64,000 bases of DNA from Cryptomeria japonica. Lineage: Eukaryota; Streptophyta; Pinopsida; Cupressales; Cupressaceae. Location: contig NC_081411.1 in assembly GCF_030272615.1 (NCBI RefSeq), positions 39,295,140-39,359,139 on the forward strand, written 5' to 3'. Shown here one piece after another: positions 44,576-54,834 of this stretch (positions within the stretch are counted from its first letter, which is position 1; every line of letters begins with the position of its first letter). Made by a program: the position numbers and the translations under genes. Below the pieces are notes generated by a model. The model worked only from the letters and a program-made list of their open reading frames with translations, was not told where the DNA came from and made no database searches.

Positions 44576-45475
44576 GTATCAGATAGAGATGTTAAGTTTT
44601 TGGGTCATTTTTTGAAGACTTTGTTGAAGAAAATGGGTACTAACTTGTCTTTTGGCTTAGCTTACCATCCACAGATAGATGGCCAAATAGAAGTAGTGAA
44701 TAGAACATTGGGTAATCTACTCAGATGTCTCACTAAGGAGTATGGACAAAGCTAGGATCATCTCATCCCACAAGTAGAGTTTGCCTATAATGATAGTGTA
44801 AACAGATCCACTGGTAAGAGTCCATTTCAGATTGTTTATGGTATGCATCCAAGAGGTGTTTTTGAGTTACATGATGTGACTAACTTGCAACATGTTAGTG
44901 GGATAACAGAGGATATGGCACAATGTCTAAAAGAGATACATGAATAGGTTAAGTAGTCTTTGCAGGACACCTCAACAAGAGTCAAGGCAAGGGTGGATGC
45001 TTCCAAGAGGGATGTCCAATTTTCAGTTAGAGATTTTGTGATGGTGCATCTCAACAAGTCTAGATTGCAAAAGGGAGTTCCTACCAAGTTACAGATGAGA
45101 AGAATTGGACCTTGCAGGATTTTGGCTAAGTAAGGCCCAAATGCTTATAAGATTGATTTACTTGCCAATGTTTCCATGTCCCCTATCTTTAATGTTGCAG
45201 ATTTGGTACCTTTCAAGGGGCAGCCTCAAGAAGAGACTCAAAGAGCTTCAAACATTACACATTCCCTTTCTGATCTATCTCTCCCCTCTTCTTCTTCTCC
45301 CATTGCTGAACAGGTACTTGATTCCATAATCATCAAGAAGACTAGAAAGCATGACTACCTTGAACATTTGATCAAATGGAAAGATCAACCATCTTCTGAA
45401 GCCACTTGGATGCCTGAAAGTGACTTCCACAAGGCTAGTATTCTTCTCTCTTTTCCACCCAAAGGAGTCACATGA
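44576..45475 (+). pseudogene. A1 pol, part after element B (integrase end and chromodomain)
   Basis: Resumes with SDRDVKFLGHF, which holds the second catalytic Asp. The catalytic Glu follows in YHPQIDGQIEVVN, then QVEFAYNDSVNRSTGKSPFQ and a basic stretch. Near 45305-45440 is a chromodomain (IIKKTRKHDYLEHLIKWKDQ followed by SSEATWMPESDF). In chromoviruses this domain directs insertion to marked chromatin. Stops TAG 44753, TAG 44954 and TAA 45131 are shared with A2; TAG 44945 is private (CAG in A2). Confidence 0.9.
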
Positions 45476-45485
45476 CTTCTTTGTC

Positions 45486-45497
45486 ACCGGGGGAGTA
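45486..45497 (+). other. Polypurine tract, first unit of array A
   Basis: ACCGGGGGAGTA directly precedes LTR2; the same tract precedes LTR3 at 52488-52499. Confidence 0.8.
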
Positions 45498-47829
45498 TGG
45501 TGTAGGAGCACCTAGGCCTCATTTTTTCATCTAGGTTTGATAGCAAGTTGGTTTTTATTAGTTTTAAATTGGAAAGTTGTCTAAGATGTTTTTGAAGTTT
45601 ACCTAGGTTGTTTGGATGATTTTTGAACTCATTGTGTGGTCATGTTTCCTGTTTTCATCTTTTTGCTCAAGGTTGTCAATTTGGAGTTGCCTGGCAAAAT
45701 ATTGTCAAAAGTGAGTTTTTAGTGTGTTTTTGTTGTGAAAAGTTTTTAGACATGTTTGGTGTTTGTTTTTTAGGTATGAATAATGTTTTTTAGTTGATTT
45801 GTAGTTTTTGAGATCAACCTTGCATCATCTAGGCACCAATAGTTGTCATTTTAGACATGAAAGTGTCAACTTTGTGTGCTCTTGGACATGTACCTATCTT
45901 TACAGGAGGATAACTAATATGTGGAGGTATTTATTCTCTTGTTTGAACCATTTTAAGGGTTGATCATTTGAAGTTATGAAGCATTTTAAAAACTTGCACT
46001 AGTTTTTACCTTGTTTTCCCTATGTTTTGACTCCATTTGAGTAGCAGTCCGTACACTTATTGTACGTGGCCGTACTTTCTTTGCATTTTTCAGTACTCTC
46101 ATGTTTCCTGAAGCTTTTCACTTTGGTGGCATTTAATTTCATCAAGTTTTGAGTTTTGTGCAAAAATATTTGGTTTCGACAGTTTCACTGCCTTGTCTAG
46201 GAAATTGGCAAGGATGCTTGACCAACTTGGCTTCTTGAGGCCCTAAATGCTCATGGCTTCCCAAGAACCAGTTGGTCAACTTGTAAGATATGTACATACT
46301 TGTTTTGATTTCAAAAGTGCAGTTGTAAGGAGTTTTGTGGCCATGAATCCCTAGGCAAGTGTGCCATTTGGCTAGGGTCTTTGAAGAAGTTTGTTGCTTT
46401 GCTCTTCTATAGAAAATGCATTCATCAGATGGACAAACTTGTCTTGTTGTCCAAGATTGTAGATGACAGCTAAGATACTTTTTAAGCCAAGAGAAGGAAG
46501 GTTGCATTTTCAGTTTGTGTAAATTGTAACAAAAACAGTGAGTCGCTATTTTGGAGTTTGTATCCACTCAATTGCTTTCTCTCCACCATATATTGGTGTG
46601 TGTAAAACCTGGTTTCTTCTCAATTTGTTTGTAAAAAAGGACAAGGATTGGTGTTAGATCCTGCCCATGGGTTTTGTGTTTGCCAAGATCAAGCAATGAT
46701 CTCTTTAGGCAAAGTTGTAACGCCCAACAGACTGTCACAGTCATTTATGACTGATTTTAGCATTTTAAATGAAGTTGTTATTGCATTCTTCCTCTTCCAA
46801 ATAGCAGGTATGAAGGACTACAAACAACCTAGGACAGAGCAATGATAGAAAGGCACCAGTCAGACCTTTGCAAAGGTGTTTTGACAGTGGTAAAGTGCAG
46901 GTCAAAGTGTGAAAAAATAGTGAAAGGGCAAAGTGCAGTGATATTTAGATTTGACAGTGAATGAAACAATGTTTGTAAATTGCCTAATGTTTTTGTACAG
47001 GGCTAATGATGGTTCTCTTTTGTCTCTAGCAATAGACATGTTTACATGATTGAATGTAATTTGTATTTAAGCAAAGATGTGTTTGTAGAAAGCAAGAATG
47101 GAAAAGCTATCAATTGTTGCACTCTCCTTATGTGCATTTTGTGAAATCTTGTTCTTTAGCCTTTGAAGGTGTCAATCTGCTTTATTAAGGCCTAATTGGT
47201 ATGTGACATGGTAGGACTAAAGTTTCCTAACTCACCTTTGAAGGTTTCTTTCCTATAGTTGATTTTTCCATTAAAACCCTTGCAAACCCTCCTTTTGCAC
47301 CCATTTTTTGGGACAGTCACAAAGAAGGCCTAAGGGACCCTGAGACTTAGAAAATCTTCAAGAACTCCCAAAAGGGTGTCCAAATATCAACTTCCTTTTG
47401 TCTAGAAGTCCATCGCTGGGGCAGGGTGAGCACAAAACCCCAAAAGGAGGGCGAATTCCTAGTAGCCTGTTGTAGGCCTAAAACTTGGATTTTGTCAAAT
47501 CGGGTATGACAAAGAAGGTTGTAAAGAAAAAAACCCAACAAATCAAGTTGAAATAAGTGAACCCTGCATGAATCCAACACATTTGTTGAGTTTGATTCCA
47601 TAAGTCGGTTTTGTAGCATTTGTGAAGGAATACTAAAACAATGGAGTTGAAGCCCTTGAGCAACTAGGAAGTGTTTGGACTTAGGGAGGTGGAACAAGGA
47701 GAGTTGTTAGGTTGGTTATAAAACTCTTACACTCTGATTTTGGTGACTACACCTTGAAACCAGCAAGGACGTATCACTTAGTAACCATACAAGCAACTTA
47801 GGCAACCCACTTGCACCACCTCCCTATCA
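45498..47829 (+). repeat. LTR2 of array A (shared middle LTR), 2332 bp
   Basis: Serves as 3' LTR of the first unit and 5' LTR of the second. Over most of its length it shares variants with LTR3 against LTR1; in the last 70 bp it equals LTR1 while LTR3 differs at three sites. Confidence 0.9.
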
Positions 47830-47832
47830 TAG

Positions 47833-47845
47833 TGGTATCAGAGCA
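47833..47845 (+). other. Primer binding site, initiator Met tRNA (A2)
   Basis: TGGTATCAGAGCA three bases after LTR2, identical to the A1 site. Confidence 0.9.
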
Positions 47846-47881
47846 TAGTTACAATTGGAAAGAAGTAGCAATTTGGCAACC

Positions 47882-49453
47882 ATGGTGACAAATGCAGAAT
47901 TAGCAAAGAAAGTGGAAGACCAGGAAGAAGAAAATAGGTTACTTAGAGTGAAGCTAGACCTCCTAGAGCAGAAGTTGAGTGAAGTAGAAATGAAGGCAGA
48001 TGAAGCTAGCAATAAGATAGAGGGAACAGAAGGCAGGGGTAAGCTATTAGCTATACAGGATGAAACCCCTATACCAGACACTGTGATAGAGAATGAACCA
48101 TTTTTGAAAGCCTTGAAGGCTATGAGTGGGAGAACACTAGAAGGAGTCACACTATTTAGTGGTAAAATGGACCCAGAAGTAGTCATGGAGTGGATTGAGG
48201 GTCTTGAGAACCATTTTGAATGTGATGGTGTGATAGAGGCCCAGAAAGTGAAGGTGGCTAAGTCCAGGTTGAGAGGAGCTGCCTTAACATGGTGGAAGTT
48301 CATTAAGGATGAATGTGAGAAAGAGGGCAAAAAGCCCATAGCAACTTGGAAGGGAATGTTGTCCAAGATCAGAGAGACTTGCATTCCAGAGGACTATGAA
48401 ATACAACTTCATAGGAAAAGGCAAAACCTTAGGCAAAAAGATTTAGATGTCAATACCTACACCAAGGAGTTTCAGAAGCTATGCCTCAGATCAAAGATGC
48501 AAGAGGATGAAAACGTCAAGGTTTCTAGGTATCTCAATGGCTTGAGATGGAACATAAAGGAATAGTTAAGTTTGTTGTGCCCTACAATAGTCCAGAAGTG
48601 CTATCAACTTGCACTCAAGGTAGAGGAAAGGAGTAGGAAGAAGCAAGAGCAACATAACAGAGGTAGAGGAAGAGGCAGAGATGGCAGTGGCCATCAAGGA
48701 GGTTTTGGGGGAAGACACATAGATCAAAGGTCCCAGGGAGAATCTAAGCTTATAGAGCAAAGCAGGGATTCTTAGAGAAAGCCCAACTATAGGGGTAGGG
48801 GATCAAGCAACCCAGGAAGGGGTAGATCTAGTGGCCCGGGTAGAGGGTCTTATTTCTCCACAATGAAATGCTATAACTATCAGAAATTGGGTCATCCTAC
48901 TTATAGGTGTCCAGAAAAGCCTAGTTCTTCCCATGGAGGTGAAAAGAGAGTGAACTATGTTCAGGGGGAAGGAAGTAGTACAAGAACTCCAGTAATGCAC
49001 CTAGCACCTGAAGATGGTGAGAGTCTAATGATGAGGAAAGTATTGATGCAAGAACCTAACAAGAGTGAAGTGTCTCAGAGAAGAGCATTGTTTAGGATAA
49101 AGTGCCTAATCTTGGGCAAGGTATGTAAGGTTGTTATAGATTCAGGTTCTACAGATAACATTATCTCAGAGGAGGCAGTTAGCAAATCAAACCTACTTAG
49201 AATGAAGCACAGTGAACCCTACAAGGTAACCTGGTTAAACAAGGGGCAACATGTCCTAGTTAATGAACAAGCATGGGTAGACTTCAACATAGGTGAATAC
49301 AAGGATAGGATACTATGTGACATCCTTCCTATGGATGCTTGCCATCTACTATTGGGTAGACCTTGGCAATTTGACAGAAGGGCACACCATGATGGTGAAA
49401 AAAACACATACCTTTCAAAAGAATGGCATTGTCTACAAAATTCAGTCCCTTAG
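47882..49453 (+). pseudogene. A2 gag and protease (broken)
   Basis: Homologue of A1 gag. ATG 47882 is the likely start; an upstream in-frame TTG is not needed. Gag domain is near 48145-48640, Arg/Gly-rich stretch near 48660-48850, zinc knuckle CYNYQKLGHPTYRC with Tyr for the second Cys, protease VIDSGSTDNIISEE at about 49134. Stops: TAG 48563 (GAG in A1, private) and TAG 48773 (shared). The open frame runs on to 49453 past the A-run 49398-49404, where +1 movement would reach RT. Confidence 0.9.
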
Positions 49454-52400
49454 TGAAGAGACAGAGAATAGCAAATCACAGGCACCTAAAGTGTTATTAT
49501 TCAATGAAAAGGAGTTCACCCAAACCATGAAAGAGGGAGATGGGATTGGTTATGCACTTGTAGTGAAACCTAAGGAGGAGAAGAAAGAAAAACAAGTTGA
49601 GATCCCACAAGAAGTGCAGCAAATTCTTGATAACTTTACGGGCATCATTAGTGATGGACAACCAGCAACATTACCCCCTCCTAGAGCCATTAGTCATCAA
49701 ATTGACTTTATACCAGGAGCTTCTTTGCCAAACAAAGAAACATATAAGATGACTCCTGAACAGAACAAAGAGGTAGCTAGACAGATTCAAGAGTTATTGG
49801 ATCAAGGATTAATAAGAAAGAGTATAAGTCCTTGTGTCGTACCCATTGTGTTAGTACCTAAGAAATGGGGCACATGGAGACTATGTACAGACTCTAGAGC
49901 CATTAACAAAATCACAATAAGGTACGAATTCCCTATTGCCAGGATAGAAGATTTGATGGATTGTTTAGGGGGTGCAAGGTATTTCACAAAAATAGACTTA
50001 AAGAGTGGTTACCATCAGATAAGAATAAAAGAGGGTGATGAGTGGAAAACTGCTTTCAAAACAAATGAGGGTCTTTATGAATGGTTGGTTATGCCTTTTG
50101 GACTCTCTAATGTTCCCAGTACCTTTATGAGGTTAATGAACGAAGTATTGCAGGATTTTCTCAGTAAGTTTGTTGTAGTCTACTTAGATGATATTCTCAT
50201 TTTTAGTAAGACTAAAGAGGAGCATTTGAAACACTTAGCTATTGTCTTGCAAAGATTATCTGATGAGCAGTTAACCATAAATCTTAAGAAATGTGATTTT
50301 TTGCAGCAAGAGCTAGTCTATCTTGGTTTTGTTGTGTCCAGTGGAGATCTTAAGATGGATCAATCTAAAGTTGCAGCCATAACAAGTTGGCCAACCCCAC
50401 AATCAACCAGTGAAGTTAGGAGTTTTCATGGTCTAGCCCAGTTTTACCGAAAGTTTATTAGAGGGTTCAGTGAGATTTGTGCATCCATGTTAGATACAAT
50501 AAAGGGTGGTCATAAGGTCAAGTTTCAATGGACAGAAGCATCCAATAAGGGGTTTGAGTTAGTCAAAACTAGAGTTGCTACACAACTAGTGTTAATCCTT
50601 CCTAGCTTTGATAGGGTCTTTACTATAGAATGTGATGCTAGTCATCTTGCAGTAGGTGCAGTGTTGAGTCAGGATAACAGACCAGTTGCTTTCTCTAATG
50701 AAAAATTGAATGATGCAAAGAAAAAGTATTCATCTTATGATTTAGAGTTATATGCATTGGTGCAGGCACTCAGGAAGCAGAGGCATTACTTGCTTCCTAA
50801 AGAGTTTTTTGTGTATACAGACAACCAGGCAGTCAGTTTCTTGAATTCTTAGGATCACCTCAACCATAGGCATGTGAAATGGGTAGAATACCTACAAGCA
50901 TATACCTTTATTCTTAAGCACAAGAAGGCCAATGTAACAAAGTAGCTGATGCTTTAAGTAGGAGATTGTTGATTATTCAGGAGATCCAAGTTAAGAGTAT
51001 TGGTATTGATTACTTTCAAGATTTGTATCCTAATGATGATGATTTTGCTGCTGCTTATAAAGTTTGTCTTGCTTTTGAGAATCATTTCCATAGTGAGTAT
51101 GCTAACTATATGTTGCAGAATGGTTTGTTATTCAAGGGAGGACAGCTATGTGTTCCTAAAGGTTCCATGAGAGAGAACCTTTTCCAAGAGAAACACAATG
51201 GGTGTTTGAGTGGCCATTTTGGTCTCAATAAGACCTTAGAGTTGGTTCAACGCTTCTATTATTGGCCTAGGATGCAGAGAGATGTCAGAAGGTATGTTGA
51301 ACAGTGCATGGTATGTCAGAAGGCCAAAGGTAATAGCACTAATCCCAGTTTATATCAGCCACTTCCCATTCCTTCTAGGCCATGGGAGTGCATTAGTATG
51401 GATTTTGTTGTAGGTTTACCAAAGACAAAAGCAGGGTATGACAGTATCTTTGTGGTTGTTGACAGATTTAGTAAAATGGCTCACTTTATACCTTGCAAAA
51501 CTACTAATGATGCTAGCCATATTGCTTTCCTCTTCTTTAAAGAAGTTGTCAGAATACATGGTTTGCCATCTAGCATTGTATCAGATAGAGATGTTAAGTT
51601 TTTGGGACATTTTTTGAAGACTTTGTTGAAGAAAATGGGTACTGACTTGTCTTTTGGCTCAGCTTACCATCCACAGACAGATGGCCAAATAGAAGTGGTG
51701 AATAGAACATTGGGTAATCTACTCAGATGTCTCACCAAGGAGTATGGACAAAGCTAGGATCAGCGCATCCCACAAGTAGAGTTTGCCTATAATGATAGTG
51801 TAAACAGATCCACTGGTAAGAGTCCATTTCAGATTATTTATGGTATGCATCCAAGAGGTGTTTTTGAGTTACATTATGTGACTAACTTGCAACATGTTAG
51901 TGGGACAATAGAGGACATGGCACAATGTCTAAAAGAGATACATGAACAGGTTAAGTAGTCTTTGCAGGACACCACAGCAAGAGTCAAGGCAAGGGTGGAT
52001 GCTTCCAAGAGGGATGTCCAATTTTCAGTTAGAGATTTTGTGATGGTGCATCTCAACAAGTCTAGATTGCAAAAGGGAGTTCCTACCAAGTTACAGATGA
52101 GAAGAATTGGACCTTGCAGGATTTTGGCTAAGTAAGGCCCAAATGCTTATAAGATTGATTTACTTGCTAATGTTTCCTTGTCCCCTATCTTTAATGTTGC
52201 ATATTTGGTACCTTTCAAGGGGCAGCCTCAAGAAGAGACTCAAAGAGCTTCAAACATTACACATTCCCCTTCTGATCTATCTCTCCCCTCTTCTTCTTCT
52301 CCCATTCCTGAACAAGTACTTGATTCCATAATCATCAAGAAGACTAGAAAGCATGACTACCTTGAACATTTGATCAAGTGGAAAGATCAACCATCTTCTG

Positions 52401-52475
52401 AAGCCACTTGGATGCCTGAAAGTGACTTCCACGAGGCTAGTATTCCTCTCTCTTTTCCGCCCAAAGGAGTCACAT
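49420..52475 (+). pseudogene. A2 pol: RT, RNase H, integrase, chromodomain (broken)
   Basis: RT frame is open from 49293 to 50852: [24 protein letters not shown] at about 50178, RNase [16 protein letters not shown] and FVYTDNQAVSFLNS. TAG 50850 and a one-base deletion in the AAGAAAGG run near 50924 break it. The frame then runs 50966-51757 with the full integrase: [38 protein letters not shown] and YHPQTDGQIEVVN, so the D, D and E residues are all present. Shared stops follow at 51755, 51956 and 52133. The chromodomain lies near 52307-52442. This copy is better preserved in RT than A1, and it supplies the empty-site sequence for the B insertion. Confidence 0.9.
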
Positions 52476-52487
52476 GACTTCTTTGTC

Positions 52488-52499
52488 ACCGGGGGAGTA
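52488..52499 (+). other. Polypurine tract, second unit of array A
   Basis: ACCGGGGGAGTA directly before LTR3, identical to 45486-45497. Confidence 0.8.
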
Positions 52500-54829
52500 T
52501 GGTGCAAGAGCACCTAGGCCTCATTTTTTCATCTAGGTTTGATAGCAGGTTGGTTTTTATTAGTTTTAAATTGGAAAGTTGTCTAAGATGTTTTTGAAGT
52601 TTACCTAGGTTGTTTGGATTATTTTTGAACTCATTGTGTGGTCATGTTTCCTGTTTTCATCTTTTTGCTCAAGGTTGTCAGTTTGGAGTTGCCTGGCAAA
52701 ATATTGTCAAAAGTGAGTTTTTAGTGTGTTTTTGTTGTGAAAAGTTTTTAGACATGTTTGGTGTTTGTTTTTTAGGTATGAATAATGTTTTTTAGTTGAT
52801 TTGTAGTTTTTGAGATCAACCTTGCATCATCTAGGCACCAATAGTTGTCATTTTAGACATGAAATTGTCAACTTTGTGTGCTCTTGGACATGTACCTATC
52901 TATACAGGAGGATAACTGATATGTGGAGGTATTTATTCTCTTGTTTGAACCATTGTAAGGGTTGATCATTTGAAGTTATGAAGCATTTTACAAACTTGCA
53001 CTAGTTTTTACCTTGTTTTCCCTATGTTTTGACTCCATTTGAGCAGTAGTCCGTACACTTATTGTACATGGCTGTACTTTTTTTGCATTTTTCAATAATC
53101 TCATGTTTCTTGAATCTTTTCCCTTTGGTGGCATTTAATTTCATCAAGTTTTGAGTTTTTTGCAAAAATATTTGGTTTTGACAGTTTCACTGCCTTGTCT
53201 ACGAAATTGGCAAGGATGTTTGACCAACTTGGCTTCTTGAGGTCCTAAATGCTCATGGCTTCCCAAGAACCAGTTGGTCAACTTGTAAGATATGTACATA
53301 CTTGTTTTGATTTCAAAAGTGAAGGTGTAAGGAGTTTTGTGGCCATGAAGACCTAGGAGTGTGCCATTTGGCTAGGGTCTTTGAAGAAGTTTGATGCTTT
53401 TCTCTTCTATAGAAAATGCATTCATCAGATGGATAGACTTGTCTTGTTGTCCAAGATTATAGATGAAAGCTAAGAAACTTTCTAAGCCAAGAGAAGGAAG
53501 GTTGCATTTTCAGTTTGTGTAAATTGTAACAAAAACAGTGAGTCATTGTTTTGGAGTTTGTATCCACTCAATTGCTTGCTCTCCACCATATATTGGTGTG
53601 TGTAAAGACTGGTTTCTTCTCAATTTGTTTGTAAACAAGGACAAGGAGTGGTGTTAGATCCTACCCATGGGTTTTGTGTTTGCCAAGATCAAGCAATGAT
53701 CTCTTTAGGCAAAGTTGTAACGCCCAACAGGCTGTCACAGTCATTTATGACTGATTTTAGCATTTTAAATGAAGTTGTTATTGCATTCTTCCTCTTCCAA
53801 ATAGCAGGTATGAAGGACTACAAACAACCAAGGATAGAGCAGTGATAGAAAGGCACCAATTAGACCTTTGCAAAGGTGTTTTGATAGTTGTAAAGTGTAG
53901 GTCAAAGTGTGAAAAAATAGTGAAAGGGCAAAGTGCAGTGATATTTAGATTTGACAGTGAATGAAACAATGTTTGTAAATTGCCTAATGTTTTTGTGCAT
54001 GGTTAATGATGGTTCTCTTTTGTCTCTAATGACAGACATGTTTACATGATTGAATGTAATTTGTATTTAAGCAAAGATGTGTTTGTAGAAAGCAAGAATG
54101 GAAAAGTTGTCAATTGTTGCACTCTCCTTATGTGCATTTTGTGAAATCTTGTTCTTTAGCCTTTGAAGGTGTCAATCTACTTTATTATGGCCTAATTGGT
54201 ATGTGACATGGTAGGACTAAGGTTTGCTGACTCACCTTTGAAGGTTTCTTACCTATAGTTGATTTTGCCATTAAAACCCTTGCAAACCCTCCTTTTGCAC
54301 TCATTTTTTGGGACAGTCACGGAGAAGGCCTAAGGGACCCCGAGACTTAGAAAATATTCAAGAACTCCCAAAAGGGTGTTCGAATATCAACTTCTTTTTG
54401 TCTGGAAGTCCATCGCTGGAGCAGGGTGAGCACAAAACCCCAAAAGGAGGGCTAATTCCTAGTAGTCTATTGTAGGCCTAAAACTTGGATTTTGTCAAAT
54501 CAGGTATGACAAAGAAGGTTGTAAAGCAAAAAACCCAACAAATCAAGTTGAAATAAGTGAACCTTGCATGAATCCAACACATTTGGTGAGTTTGACTCCA
54601 TAAGTCGGTTTTGTAGCATTTGTGAAGGAATACTAAAACAATGGAGTCGAAGCCCTTGAGCAACCAGGAAGTGTTTGGACTTAGGGAGGTGGAACAAGGA
54701 GAGTTGTTAGGTTGGTTATAAACCTCTTGCACTCTGATTTTGGTGACTACACCTTGAAACTAGCAAGGACCTATCACTTAGTAACCATACAAGCCACTTA
54801 GGCAACCCACATGCACCACCTCCCTATCA
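52500..54829 (+). repeat. LTR3 of array A, 2330 bp
   Basis: TGGTGCAAGAGCACC to CCTCCCTATCA; followed by CTTAC at 54830-54834, which matches the duplication left of LTR1. Has many private substitutions. Confidence 0.9.
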
Positions 54830-54834
54830 CTTAC
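54830..54834. other. Target-site duplication CTTAC, right copy (array A)
   Basis: Partner of 23870-23874; see there. Confidence 0.85.

Larger units (their letters stand above)
23875..54829 (+). mobile_element. Array A: tandem chromovirus, LTR-INT-LTR-INT-LTR, with element B nested inside
   Basis: A Ty3-type chromovirus on the plus strand present as two internal regions sharing three LTRs: LTR1 23875-26204, INT1 26205-45497 (interrupted by B at 29959-44575), LTR2 45498-47829, INT2 47830-52499, LTR3 52500-54829. Without B, each unit is about 7 kb. Each internal region has an initiator-Met primer site, gag, protease, RT, RNase H, integrase with a C-terminal chromodomain, and a polypurine tract. 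LTR2 and LTR3 resemble each other more than LTR1. Both internal regions share several disabling changes. Neither copy can make an intact polyprotein. Confidence 0.9.

Noticed and set aside
47855-47881. TTG start upstream of A2 gag
   Set aside because: A normal ATG in good context follows at 47882, at the same place as in A1.
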